Source: Baffinella frigidus
Lineage: Eukaryota > Cryptophyceae > Cryptomonadales > Baffinellaceae
NCBI GenBank assembly: GCA_026770585.1
Contig: MU646323.1
Coordinates: 779,405 to 797,338, forward strand
DNA: 17,934 nucleotides
Reading direction: 5' to 3'
Made by a program: the position numbers and the translations under genes. The first letter of the stretch is position 1. Each line of letters begins with the position of its first letter. Below, piece after piece: positions 17,801 to 17,913 of the stretch. Under the pieces are notes generated by a model. The model saw only the letters and a program-made list of their open reading frames with translations, did no database searches and was not told where the DNA came from.

Positions 17801-17913
17801 CGATAGCGGTACCATCGCCGCCCGGATCAGTCAACCGTGGTTCGTGGGGGAGCTCGAAACCTGTTTTCCGTTGAGGAGAATGTCCCCTGAGATGACTCCC
17901 CCTGCCGACTCCC
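291..17913 (-). CDS. ABCG-family (white/brown complex) half-transporter, partial gene of at least 19 mini-exons
   Basis: ABCG half-transporters carry an N-terminal ATPase domain followed by six membrane helices; they dimerise and move lipids, sterols or other hydrophobic compounds across membranes. Here minus-strand exons spell, in the right order, the Q-loop (FVFQDD), the ABC signature (ISGGERKR), Walker B (VLFLDEPTTG) with D-loop (LD), the H-loop (TIHQPSSD), the NPADFF motif that ends the ATPase domain, and ABCG membrane-domain blocks (RSFRNIIRNP, RTGALFF, VFKREQ, LTELPMSGIILP, LILPLMIFSGMFI). Predicted exon ends agree in reading phase at 17 of 18 junctions, which is strong evidence for one spliced gene. 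About 448 residues are present of the 600-700 usual for the family. Walker A lies right of the window and the last helices left of it. Substrate cannot be inferred. Introns make up over 92% of the locus. Confidence 0.9.
360..1362. other. Intron region between exons 18 and 19
   Basis: Holds a few TTTAGGG heptamers (370-392, 482-505), a TACGG palindrome relative (953-978), the inverted AAGTTGAC element (1068-1108) and a repeat shared with 14719-14756 (800-837). 634-705 resembles, weakly, the exon 18 3' part next to part of exon 19. A missing small exon between exons 18 and 19 could be here, but none was recognised. Confidence 0.5.
1068..1108 (+). mobile_element. Inverted copy of the AAGTTGAC element
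   Basis: Begins AAGTTGACATGCTGG and ends GGGTACAAATCCGTCAACTT, followed by TGGAGAATAAAGGCGCCC. Both inverted repeats are perfect 8-mers. It lies in the intron region after the second exon 18 copy. Confidence 0.65.
1363..1420 (-). CDS. Second copy of ABCG exon 18
   Basis: Reads IGIGMFIASLLGSSR with the acceptor AAGCAG|GCATCG intact. It differs from the 1552-1609 copy mainly at its 3' end, where possible donors are CGC|GTCGTC and CGTG|GTACCA. This is the only exon present in two equally good copies, so it could be an alternative exon or the true one. Confidence 0.6.
1552..1609 (-). CDS. ABCG exon 18 candidate: TM5
   Basis: After the split glycine it reads IGIGMFIASLLGPPR. This matches the GxxIAxxxxx block of ABCG TM5. 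The acceptor AAACAG|GCATCG and the phase 2 entry fit exon 17. The 3' end is not resolved: a CGC|GTAGTC donor would leave in phase 1, while exon 19 begins in phase 0. A near-identical copy lies at 1363-1420 and either could be the used one. A short exon may be missing between here and exon 19. Confidence 0.65.
1622..2605. repeat. Triplicated CT-rich tract and TTTCGGG heptamers
   Basis: CT microsatellites at about 1640-1870, 2146-2210 and 2456-2600 are each followed by a CAATATGG or CGATGGGGT stretch, a GGGTTTCAGGG segment and an exon 17 end fragment, then GGTTTCGG-type heptamers. At 2086-2140 a CACCAACGCGGTTGG repeat forms inverted pairs. Open frames here are low-complexity serine/leucine strings. 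Confidence 0.85.
1901..2705 (-). repeat. Three 3' fragments of exon 17 (2636-2705, 2252-2280, 1901-1930)
   Basis: 2636-2705 reads VGLQNSSDDFILFCAINICN then TNAG and keeps the GCATGA donor; it is cut at its 5' side by a CCCTACGGTAGG palindromic repeat. 2252-2280 reads INICNTNEG with a GCCACC donor, and 1901-1930 reads INICNTNED with the donor lost. Each is followed (minus strand) by CGAAA heptamers or GA tracts, so a unit of exon end plus intron has been duplicated at least three times. Confidence 0.86.
2913..3003 (-). CDS. ABCG exon 17: TM4, GC donor
   Basis: Reads ICILYWAVGFQNSSD then NFILFCAINICNTNA plus one base. YWxVGFQxxxxxFxxF is the ABCG TM4 block. The acceptor is GCGCAG|ATCTGC. The exon must leave in phase 1 to join exon 18, which places the donor at GCGG|GCATGA: a second GC-AG intron. 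The same GC context is kept in the 3' fragments at 2636 and 2252. Confidence 0.88.
3004..3410. repeat. Minisatellite with repeated acceptor-like ends
   Basis: Degenerate units of about 33-40 bp, TTCTGCGAACAMACGAGAGG then TTRTTAGTCA, recur about ten times around the 5' copy of exon 17. On the minus strand each contains CTCTCGTTTGTTCGCAG, which ends like a splice acceptor. Confidence 0.75.
3142..3213 (-). repeat. 5' copy of exon 17
   Basis: Reads ICILYWAVGFQHTLETFLLF then CVIN after an intact GCGCAG acceptor, then runs into the AACAACCTCTCGTT minisatellite instead of ICNTNAG and its donor. It lies upstream of the intact exon. Confidence 0.87.
3419..3503. repeat. Hairpin with about 29 bp arms
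   Basis: CGCTCCTTAACCCTGGATGG (3419) and CCATCCAGGGTTGAGGAGCG (ending 3503) pair, and so do the neighbouring GTTTTATCCG and CGGATAAAC, leaving a loop of about 26 nt. It sits just upstream (in transcription sense) of exon 16 copy 3534-3602. Confidence 0.75.
3611..3700. repeat. TACGGTA palindromic repeat, largest copy
   Basis: 3650-3700 is a 51 bp palindrome: arms GTCAGGATCCTACGGTATTG + CC and their exact complement flank a TACGGTA centre. A shorter relative (CCTACGGTATTGCCTACGG) precedes it. Related short copies: 953-978, 2707-2735, 4221-4241 and 10567-10578. Confidence 0.75.
3723..4093. other. Intron segment without recognised exon
   Basis: Non-repetitive sequence between exon 16 3' copies. 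It has mixed composition (CGACGGCGTGCC, GGAAAAGAGAAG) and short open frames on both strands that match nothing recognised. GGGGGACGTAATG and GAAAGTTACTACGCAACTG resemble 432-450 (GAAAGTTACTACACAGATG). Confidence 0.4.
4497..4586 (-). CDS. ABCG exon 16: TM3, the only intact member of a large copy array
   Basis: Reads ALGMYNTPAFFITK then VLTELPMSGIILPIIQ, 30 codons, phase 0. It matches the ABCG block REqAxGxYxxxAYxxxKxxxELPxxxxxP. The acceptor is AACAG|GCGCTC and the donor ATCCAG|GTCAAC. Eight further plus-strand-visible copies and one inverted fragment lie around it; none of them has both splice ends and an open frame. Confidence 0.93.
4738..5730 (-). repeat. Five copies of exon 16 upstream of the intact one
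   Basis: Copies lie at 4738-4813 (ALGMYNTPAFFITKVPTELP then MSGI), 5159-5207 (ALGMYNTPAFFIIKALT), 5306-5362 (ALGMYNTPAFFIAKVLTEL), 5486-5546 (internal deletion removing AFFIT) and 5669-5730 (insertion after MYNT). Four of them keep a GCAG or ACAG acceptor and the start of the exon; none keeps the ATCCAG|GT donor. Intervening intron with TTTAGGG heptamers is duplicated with them. Confidence 0.88.
4865..5087. mobile_element. Foldback element: 105 bp inverted repeats with a 13 nt loop
   Basis: The arms 4865-4969 and 4983-5087 differ at only three positions. The outer ends read TAGAGCG and CGCTCTA, so the element starts and ends at TA. No coding capacity. It lies between two exon 16 copies and would form a very stable hairpin in DNA or pre-mRNA. 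Confidence 0.85.
5799..5836 (-). repeat. 3' fragment of exon 15
   Basis: Matches PVFGLEMVVFK as PV-GLERIVFKC with a 1 nt deletion in TTCGGT. It is downstream of the intact exon, and the GAGCAG|GT donor is lost. It can be followed for about 38 bases. Confidence 0.75.
5927..5976 (-). CDS. ABCG exon 15: VFKREQ motif
   Basis: The split codon gives G, then VLPVFGLEMVVFKREQ. The E-x-x-VFxRE motif sits in the cytoplasmic loop between TM2 and TM3 of ABCG proteins. The acceptor is ATGCAG|GGGTGC and the donor GAGCAG|GTCTAA; 50 nt, phase 1 in and 0 out. The acceptor plus the first bases of the exon are repeated five more times upstream in a roughly 67 bp tandem repeat. Confidence 0.92.
5971..6511 (-). 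repeat. Tandem repeat carrying the exon 15 acceptor and first bases
   Basis: The block GCACCCCTGCATAT recurs at 5971, 6060, 6127, 6194 and 6279, with GCACCCCTGC again at 6502, separated by GGGGTTAGGGTTGCGG and GGATGTAGGGACGG. On the minus strand this is ATATGCAG|GGGTGC, the acceptor plus first bases of exon 15. The core period is 67 bp. So the copies are minimal 5' fragments, all upstream of the intact exon, and would act as decoy acceptors. Confidence 0.8.
6323..6465. mobile_element. Second copy of the CCACACGGTGG element, opposite orientation
   Basis: Begins CCACTCGGTGGGCTACGAGG and ends GTCCACCCTTTGG. The terminal repeats have drifted, but the interior aligns with 14163-14026 over most of its length. 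Further end fragments: CCACACAGCGGGCTACGA at 866-883 and GTCCGCTGTGTGG at 12160-12172. Confidence 0.65.
6647..6739 (-). repeat. 3' fragments of exon 14 (6718-6739, 6647-6655)
   Basis: 6718-6739 reads SMMNAAFG with a CTTCG|GTACAC donor; 6647-6655 keeps only the last nine bases (CGCCTTCGG). Both lie downstream of exon 14, on either side of a heptamer stretch. Confidence 0.7.
6735..7076 (+). CDS. Hypothetical 113-codon ORF, possibly an inserted gene fragment
   Basis: The protein is basic at its start (MLTVRTLVQNVCSKSAVKPS then MVRFFTESRR), which looks like a mitochondrial presequence, and acidic/aromatic later (VYDDYDPFANSDPFLPHK). No family is recognised. The 6740-7210 island has a more AT-rich, non-repetitive composition unlike the surrounding heptamer DNA, and starts inside a 3' fragment of ABCG exon 14. 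It could be a retroposed or inserted fragment of another gene, or a chance frame; no promoter or splice signals were identified. Confidence 0.25.
   Translation: MLTVRTLVQNVCSKSAVKPSMVRFFTESRRNKSLLAACMRRRRYYVRGVYDDYDPFANSDPFLPHKQSELYHEISPLMPFKTQKLAGNKVFLPSSISFFTTRFRGAIQPGVDS
7337..7413. repeat. ACGGGCCCGCCTCGGGACTG short tandem repeat
   Basis: Three imperfect copies of ACGGGCCCGC(C/A)TCGGG, two of them followed by ACTG, at about 7345, 7361 and 7393, directly downstream of the exon 14 donor in transcription sense. Confidence 0.75.
7427..7502 (-). CDS. ABCG exon 14: RTGALFF, TM2
   Basis: Reads DSQAGVQSRTGALFFLAMNM then MNAAF and one base. QxRTGALFFxxMNxxxxAxF is the classic ABCG TM1-TM2 junction. 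The acceptor is TCCAG|GACTCG and the donor CTTCG|GTCAGC; 76 nt, leaving in phase 1. Two 5' copies lie upstream and two 3' copies downstream. Confidence 0.93.
7619..7771 (-). repeat. Two 5' fragments of exon 14 (7619-7647, 7744-7771)
   Basis: They read DSQAGVQTR and DTQSGV-stop-SR, each after a CCAG or CTAG acceptor, and stop before TGALFF. Both are upstream of the intact exon. The second carries an in-frame TAG. Confidence 0.82.
7671..8345. repeat. Telomere-like heptamer arrays flanking exon 13
   Basis: Mostly TTTAGGG with TTTAGTT, GATTCGG and TTGAGGG variants to 8080, then GTGTAGGG, nearly perfect at 8212-8258, up to about 8345. The array is interrupted by exon 13 and by 5' fragments of exon 14. 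TTTAGGG is a telomere repeat in plants and many algae, but this array is interstitial. Confidence 0.9.
8081..8128 (-). CDS. ABCG exon 13: first transmembrane helix
   Basis: Reads VCTIGLIIALIYLNTP, 16 codons, phase 0. The hydrophobic run followed by LN matches ABCG TM1 (GLxxGxxYxx). The acceptor is AACAG|GTGTGT and the donor CCCCG|GTAACC. It is flanked on both sides by long heptamer arrays. Confidence 0.85.
8407..8571 (-). repeat. 3' fragments of exon 12 (8526-8571, 8496-8501, 8407-8422)
   Basis: 8526-8571 reads RVVRHPMGLRAKSAQ followed by GTTACG; 8407-8422 reads AKTAQ followed by GTTACG; 8496-8501 keeps only the last six bases and the donor. All lie downstream of intact exon 12 and show progressively less of its 3' end. 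Confidence 0.8.
8696..8764 (-). CDS. ABCG exon 12: cytoplasmic approach to TM1
   Basis: Reads VLMTRSFRNIIRNP then MGLRAKSAQ, 23 codons, phase 0. RSxRNxxRNP is the conserved ABCG element (connecting helix) just before the first membrane helix. The acceptor is CCCAG|GTGCTA and the donor GCTCAG|GTTATG. Three downstream 3' fragments keep the CTCAG or CACAG|GTTA donor. Confidence 0.9.
8822..8895. repeat. GA microsatellite
   Basis: Almost pure (GA)n with a CGCGCGCG interruption. The frames crossing it give RERERE/SLSLSL strings. The flanks (8765-8820, 8896-9000) hold no recognised exon. Confidence 0.95.
8999..9600. repeat. CCCTAAACCC array with exon 11 fragments
   Basis: Heptamers here run in the opposite sense to most of the window (CCCTAAA on the plus strand). 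Blocks CCCCATCTGCTCGAC / GGAGCAGGGG recur about every 115-135 bp, tying the array to exon 11 3' copies. The orientation switch suggests an inversion or independent growth. Confidence 0.75.
9237..9526 (-). repeat. Degraded 3' fragments of exon 11 (9237-9275, 9388-9410, 9510-9526)
   Basis: 9237-9275 reads GIP-stop-RVGAVEQMG and keeps ATGGGG|GTGAGA as donor. 9388-9410 matches the IPRR part and 9510-9526 the VEQ part. All lie downstream of exon 11, in a CCCTAAACCC-type array. The two shorter ones are weak matches. Confidence 0.6.
9602..9660 (-). CDS. ABCG exon 11: linker end
   Basis: With two bases from the split codon it reads GAGVDVSAIPRRAGPVEQMG. The acceptor is CTACAG|GAGCGG and the donor ATGGGG|GTGTGT. 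The 59 nt length fits exactly between phase 1 and phase 0. The sequence is not conserved in the family, so the call rests on position, phase, splice sites and the presence of degraded 3' copies downstream (one with a stop codon). Confidence 0.65.
9661..10180. repeat. GTGTAGGG array around the exon 10 3' fragment
   Basis: Near-perfect GGGTGTAGGGTGTAGGG with GGGTTCA, GGGTGCA and GGGTGGA variants at 9700-9920 and 10010-10180. Long open frames on both strands (for example YTLNPTPYTL strings) are caused by the repeat period. Confidence 0.9.
9954..10010 (-). repeat. 3' fragment of exon 10
   Basis: Reads NYVESEMRTKMELETSRP and ends CCGG|GTACGC, keeping the donor. The ALLA start and the acceptor are missing (preceded by CACCCAGAA). 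It lies downstream of exon 10. Confidence 0.85.
10181..10247 (-). CDS. ABCG exon 10: charged linker helix
   Basis: Reads ALLANYMQSEMRTKMELEAA, then RP and one base. It is a charged helical linker between the ATPase and membrane domains, with no signature of its own. Support comes from phase agreement with exons 9 and 11 (phase 0 in, 1 out), the splice sites GCAG|GCACTT and CCCAG|GTACAC, and partial copies on both sides. Confidence 0.8.
10340..10475 (-). repeat. Two 5' fragments of exon 10 (10340-10375, 10454-10475)
   Basis: They read ALLANYMQSETR and VLLANMQ, each just after a GCAG acceptor (CTGTGCAG and GGTTGCAG). Both end before the second half of the exon, and both are upstream of it. Confidence 0.82.
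10476..10894. other. Intron segment without recognised exon
   Basis: Contains a CCTAGGCAGGTCCTAGG repeat and a short TACGGTAGG relative (10540-10580), and two small inverted pairs: AATTCCCC/GGGGGAATT (10771-10798) and GAACGCCA/TGGCGTTC (10818-10837). No exon of the transporter was found here. Confidence 0.4.
10895..11138 (-). repeat. Two 3' fragments of exon 9 (10895-10959, 11075-11138)
   Basis: They read RVLNDPSGKNTDTGDGKGAR and VLNNPSGKNTDTGDGKGAR, each ending CAG|GTT as in the intact exon. The CPxFTNPADFF half and the acceptor are missing. An inverted introner-like element (10979-11019) lies between them. Confidence 0.87.
10972..11040 (+). mobile_element. Inverted copy of the AAGTTGAC element
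   Basis: The core at 10979-11019 runs in the opposite orientation to the other copies (AAGTTGACAGGC on the plus strand, then GGTACAAATCCGTCAACTT and TGGAGCGGAAAT). It lies between the two 3' fragments of exon 9. Confidence 0.65.
11191..11267 (-). mobile_element. Introner-like element starting at the exon 9 donor
   Basis: The exon 9 donor GTTGGCAGACTATTCGC is itself the start of the element; inverted repeats AAGTTGAC (11210) and GTCAACTT (ending 11250) follow, then TTTGGAGCGGAAAC. So the same element begins at a donor here and ends at an acceptor at exon 7. Confidence 0.65.
11268..11379 (-). CDS. ABCG exon 9: NPADFF motif and linker start
   Basis: The split codon gives G, then YSCPAFTNPADFFFMRVLND and PSGKNTDTGDGKSARMQ. 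CPxxxNPADFF marks the end of the ATPase domain in nearly all ABCG proteins; the GKNTDTGDGK stretch is variable linker. The acceptor is AACAG|GTACTC and the donor ATGCAG|GTTGGC; 112 nt, leaving in phase 0. An introner-like element begins at this donor. One 5' copy lies upstream and two 3' copies downstream. Confidence 0.92.
11385..11775. repeat. TAAGTTG-rich degenerate repeat upstream of exon 9
   Basis: Variants of GGTAAGTTGCGCTGTGGTCA and CTGTCAAGTTAGGCG occur at 11385-11500 and 11585-11700 and end near 11770, either side of the 5' fragment of exon 9. The TAAGTTGACAGCG/CGCTGTCAAGTTA pair suggests a decayed relative of the AAGTTGAC element. Confidence 0.6.
11514..11578 (-). repeat. 5' fragment of exon 9
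   Basis: Reads YSCPEFTNPADFFSVRVLDD then PS and stops in the middle of the exon. The first base after the acceptor is missing (ACAAG|TATTCC), so splicing here would shift the frame. It lies upstream of the intact exon, inside the TAAGTTG-rich repeat. Confidence 0.85.
11795..12060. repeat. TTCCGGG and GGTTAAGGGTTTATT repeats
   Basis: 11818-11890 is a run of GGTTCCGG/GGTTTCCGG heptamer variants. 11940-12050 has GGTTAAGGGTTTATT repeated at a 15-16 bp spacing, starting right at the exon 8 donor side. Confidence 0.85.
11908..11928 (-). repeat. 3' fragment of exon 8
   Basis: Reads DYFRAIK, matching DYFRSIG of exon 8, and sits about 130 bp downstream of it. The GT donor is lost (AAG|TCC). It is short, so the call rests on about 21 aligned bases and on its position. 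Confidence 0.6.
12062..12114 (-). CDS. ABCG exon 8: VLYQGP segment
   Basis: Reads VLYQGPRDASVDYFRSI and two bases of a glycine codon. In ABCG proteins this follows the H-loop (GxxVYxGPxxxxxxYFxxxG). The acceptor is ACAG|GTGCTG and the donor ATTGG|GTACGT; 53 nt, phase 0 in and 2 out. The downstream intron opens with GGTTAAGGGTTTATT tandem repeats. Confidence 0.88.
12226..12262 (-). repeat. 3' fragment of exon 7
   Basis: Reads LFDDLLICAHG followed by TAG, then the GCATGC donor seen after the intact exon. It lacks the H-loop half and any acceptor. The last codon differs from the intact copy (TAG for CAG). It lies downstream of exon 7. Confidence 0.85.
12297..12361. repeat. CT microsatellite
   Basis: (CT)n with CCCTCT interruptions, in the intron between exons 7 and 8, next to the exon 7 3' fragment. 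Confidence 0.95.
12476..12553 (-). CDS. ABCG exon 7: H-loop, GC donor
   Basis: Reads VVATIHQPSSDMYHLF then DDLLILAHGQ. IHQPSS holds the switch histidine, and FDDLLIL...G is the conserved end of the ATPase core. The acceptor is ACAG|GTCGTG. The donor is CCAG|GCATGC, so the intron is of GC-AG type. The same GCATGC follows the downstream 3' fragment at 12226. The exon is 26 codons, phase 0. An introner-like element ends exactly at its acceptor. Confidence 0.9.
12554..13113 (-). mobile_element. Introner-like elements ending at exon 7 acceptors (12554-12623, 12912-12991, 13036-13113)
   Basis: On the minus strand the copies start GTTGGCRGAC or GCGGAC, then TATTCSTAAGTT, contain TACTAATCC or TACAAATCC, close with GTCAACTT (GTCAACG in one) and end GCAG, ACAG or TCAG exactly at an exon 7 acceptor. 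The inner inverted repeat AAGTTGAC/GTCAACTT spans about 40 bp (12567-12606, 12935-12974, 13059-13099). TACTAAT resembles a branch site. GT at one end, AG at the other and a branch-like motif inside are what an intron-forming mobile element would have. Confidence 0.65.
12639..13132 (-). repeat. Four 5' fragments of exon 7 (12639-12682, 12864-12911, 13011-13035, 13114-13132)
   Basis: They read VVATIHRPSSDMYHLF, VVAKIRQPSSDMYHLF, VVATIHQPY and VVVTIHS, each right after an ACAG-type or TCAG acceptor. Two of them (12864-12911 and 13011-13035), like intact exon 7, have an introner-like element ending at the acceptor. The truncated ends lie within about 35 bp of the GAATAGTC end of an element. All are upstream of intact exon 7; the H-loop is mutated in one copy (KIRQ). 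Confidence 0.87.
12681..12850. repeat. ACCTGTATATATACGAATT degenerate tandem repeat
   Basis: Units ACCTGTATATA(A/TA)CGAA, followed in two places by AATAGTCAG, start near 12681, 12712 and 12774. They include the GAATAGTC flank of the introner-like element and an AC|CTG (minus-strand CAG|GT) decoy splice site. ATATGACACC is also duplicated at 12799-12818. Confidence 0.7.
13140..13320. repeat. TTTCGGT/TTTCGGG heptamers
   Basis: GGTTTTCGG and GGGTTTCGG alternate over 13210-13275, with TTTAGGG variants on both sides, in the intron between exons 6 and 7. Confidence 0.85.
13337..13403 (-). CDS. ABCG exon 6: D-loop and following helix
   Basis: The split codon restores G, followed by LDTYTAFSIVDTLRQLAASG and RT. 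This follows Walker B (EPTTG-LD...) and contains the D-loop aspartate. The acceptor is GCAG|GCTGGA and the donor CGCACG|GTCCCG; 67 nt, leaving in phase 0. Three damaged 5' copies lie upstream, one of them interrupted by an inverted duplication. Confidence 0.92.
13483..13980 (-). repeat. Three 5' fragments of exon 6 (13483-13495, 13648-13682, 13851-13980)
   Basis: 13648-13682 reads LDTYTAISIVDT and then runs into TCCTACTCGCTAG. 13483-13495 holds only the first 13 bases after the acceptor. The third copy is split: 13851-13873 and 13970-13980 together form an exon 6 start, with a 102 bp inverted duplication between them. All lie upstream of the intact exon. Confidence 0.8.
13572..13971. repeat. 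102 bp inverted duplication (13572-13673 and 13870-13971)
   Basis: The second arm is the reverse complement of the first with one visible mismatch. It contains exon 6 fragment sequence, CCTAGCGAGTAGGAGCTGG and a TTTTAGG stretch. The second arm is inserted within another exon 6 fragment, whose halves are 13851-13873 and 13970-13980. Confidence 0.85.
14026..14163. mobile_element. MITE-like element with CCACACGGTGG terminal inverted repeats
   Basis: Ends CCACACGGTGG and CCACCGTGTGG are perfect 11 bp inverted repeats, 138 bp apart. The interior is unrelated to the heptamer background and matches the element at 6323-6465 in inverse orientation (CGAGGGTTTCGTTGACCCCG, GACCAATTTGCAT, AAGGTAAGTTGA). 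No clear target duplication is visible. Confidence 0.7.
14164..14453. other. Intron segment without recognised exon
   Basis: Non-repetitive stretch between the MITE-like and foldback elements. Open frames exist on both strands (about 60 and 104 codons) but match nothing. Ends in a small hairpin AGCCTTGAGG/CTCAAGGCT (14431-14452). Confidence 0.4.
14454..14692. mobile_element. Foldback/MITE-like element
   Basis: Outer arms ATTGTAGAAATGGGC (14454) and GCCCATTTCTACAAT (ending 14692) are perfect inverted repeats, followed inwards by CGCGCGGAAT/ATTCCGCGCG, GTCAGG/CCTGAC and an inner hairpin TGCTATCTTAGGCAT/ATGCCTAAAATAGCA. A partial arm (TAGAAATGGGCCCG) follows directly. Interior AT-rich, with no open frame of note. 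Confidence 0.7.
14719..14787. repeat. Dispersed repeat and AAT microsatellite
   Basis: TAGGATCTGTATCGAGAGTA plus ATAA (14733-14756) recurs at 814-837 with one change, and similarity extends about 14 bp upstream. (AAT)n follows to 14787. An (ATAA) start of the microsatellite is already present at 834. Confidence 0.7.
14814..14876 (-). CDS. ABCG exon 5: Walker B
   Basis: After a one-base split codon it reads SIGMELITNPSVLFLDEPTT plus two bases of the next glycine. VLFLDE is Walker B with the catalytic glutamate in place. The acceptor is CGCAG|GTCGAT and the donor CACGGG|GTGACT, phase 2 in and 2 out, matching both neighbours. No fragments of this exon were recognised. The downstream intron carries a MITE-like element, a foldback element and an AAT microsatellite. 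Confidence 0.92.
14885..15400. repeat. Duplicated intron unit with GGTTCCGTACGGTTTAGGG
   Basis: 14918-15022 and 15297-15402 are close copies, each leading into an exon 4 donor. A third partial copy is at 14890-14915. This shows that exon 4 ends were copied together with the adjoining intron. Confidence 0.8.
15023..15291 (-). repeat. Two 3' fragments of exon 4 (15023-15083, 15253-15291)
   Basis: They read TIIWSATDKGGISGGKLKRT and NGGVSGGECKRT, each followed by the exon's CAC|GTRCR donor. The signature motif is damaged in both (GGKLK, GGECK). The following intron (GGTTCCGTACGGTTTAGGG) is duplicated with them at about 14918-15000 and 15297-15400. Confidence 0.85.
15403..15497 (-). CDS. ABCG exon 4: helical subdomain and ABC signature
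   Basis: Reads VIHLMHLAKCADTIIG, then SATDKGGISGGERKRT with the last codon split. ISGGERKR is the ABC signature (C-loop) in its ABCG form and completes the ATP site of the partner subunit. The acceptor is TTTCAG|GTGATC and the donor CGAAC|GTAAAC; the 95 nt exon leaves in phase 2. It is the only full copy among five. Confidence 0.93.
15554..15692 (-). repeat. Two 5' fragments of exon 4 (15554-15627, 15660-15692)
   Basis: The nearer copy reads VIHLMHLAKCAD then ISSTTDKGGISG with an internal deletion; the farther one reads only VIHLTHLEKC. In both the acceptor AG has been lost (CCCGG|GTG and CCAC|GTG), so they cannot be spliced in. Both lie upstream of exon 4. Confidence 0.82.
15952..16036 (-). 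repeat. 3' fragment of exon 3
   Basis: Reads VREAMQFSARLRLPASVSIA and DKKDRVEK followed by a GTCC donor-like site. The DDVMMTTMT start and its acceptor are missing; a palindrome (16053-16106) sits at the truncation point. An open frame runs through this copy, the palindrome and intact exon 3 (16266-15844), but the intron sequence between the copies makes that frame fortuitous. Confidence 0.85.
16053..16106. repeat. Palindrome between exon 3 copies
   Basis: CACCTTTTGTACC and GGTACAAAAGGTG are perfect 13 bp arms, with an inner CGCACG/CGTGCG pair. A half copy (CGCACGAAACCGTGCCTG then GGTACAAAC) is at 15883-15912. It lies where the 3' fragment of exon 3 is cut. Confidence 0.7.
16147..16257 (-). 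CDS. ABCG exon 3: Q-loop to helical subdomain
   Basis: A 37-codon, phase 0 exon beginning DDVMMTTMTVREAILFSARL and continuing RLPASVSIADKKDRVEK. This is the hallmark ABCG block (QDDxxxxxxTVREaxxFSAxLRLP) that leads into the helical subdomain. The acceptor is ACCAG|GATGAC and the donor GAGAAG|GTATCC. Of five copies of this region it is the only complete one: three 5' fragments lie upstream and one 3' fragment downstream. Confidence 0.92.
16258..16957. repeat. TTAGGGG-rich tandem intron units
   Basis: Between and beyond exon 3 fragments the intron is GGGTTAGGGGTTGGGG-like, with CATTACGTCGTCCTATTTTT/GAGAATATGGGTT shared between units. An extra CGTCCTGGTATAGTGTTTCA copy at 16309-16330 repeats 16251-16276 beside the intact exon's acceptor. 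Confidence 0.8.
16391..16800 (-). repeat. Three 5' fragments of exon 3 (16391-16441, 16577-16626, 16756-16800)
   Basis: Each carries the first half of exon 3 (DDVMMTTMTVREAILFS, with changes such as VRGAILFS and VHEAIPFS) and stops at the same point, GAGAAGAGG on the plus strand. Two keep a TAGGACGAC acceptor. They recur every 175-185 bp with duplicated intron in between, and all lie upstream of the intact exon. Confidence 0.85.
16958..17002 (-). CDS. ABCG exon 2: start of Q-loop
   Basis: Reads VETNLMRRVSAFVFQ in 45 nt, phase 0 at both ends. It is bounded by CCCAG|GTG at the acceptor and TTCCAG|GTCTCT at the donor. The glutamine is the Q-loop residue that senses the gamma-phosphate and couples to the membrane domain. 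The aspartates that follow are at the start of the next exon, so the FVFQ-DD motif is split by an intron. No partial copies of this exon were recognised. Confidence 0.85.
17003..17221. other. Heptamer stretch and a possible stray coding island
   Basis: 17008-17150 is TTTCGGG/TTTAGGG/GTGTAGGG-type repeat. 17175-17212 read on the minus strand gives MNFLNAFVLMSS, which loosely resembles the joined ends of exons 14 and 15 (MNMMNAAF-GVLPVF). It has no clear splice sites. Confidence 0.35.
17222..17336. mobile_element. Foldback element
   Basis: CTGATTCAGTTGCG...TATCTT on the left is mirrored by AAGATAGCATAAAAGCGCAACTGGTTCAG on the right; a second inner pair is GCTTAAGAT and TGCATTTTTTAAGCAT. The AAGATAGCATAAAA arm resembles the inner arm of the 14454-14692 element. 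Confidence 0.5.
17387..17596 (-). repeat. Two 3' fragments of exon 1 (17387-17420, 17561-17596)
   Basis: Both repeat ISGDIL...Q with the CAG|GTTTCGA donor but lack the upstream GESAGG segment. The 17387 copy reads ISGDILRKGQQ in frame. The 17561 copy has a 2 nt insertion (CTCAGTGGGGAC). Each is preceded by the same intron sequence (GATTAG, GTACC, GTCAACCG), so exon end and intron were duplicated together. Both lie downstream of exon 1. Confidence 0.8.
17497..17529. mobile_element. Short AAGTTGAC element
   Basis: A 33 bp version with AAGTTGACGGT at one end and ACCGTCAACTT at the other (11 bp perfect inverted repeats) and GTACTAA inside. It lacks the GAATAGTC flank of the longer copies. Confidence 0.5.
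17861..17913 (-). CDS. ABCG exon 1 of window: segment after Walker A
   Basis: Reads ESAGGVISGDILLNGKQ, the block between Walker A and the Q-loop in ABCG proteins (usual pattern GxIxGxIxxNGK). The donor is CAG|GTTTCG at the left edge. The acceptor is taken as CACAG at 17914-17918, which gives 53 nt entering in phase 1 and leaving in phase 0. Alternative acceptors at 17902 or 17887 would shorten the exon. Two downstream copies of its 3' end follow. Confidence 0.75.
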
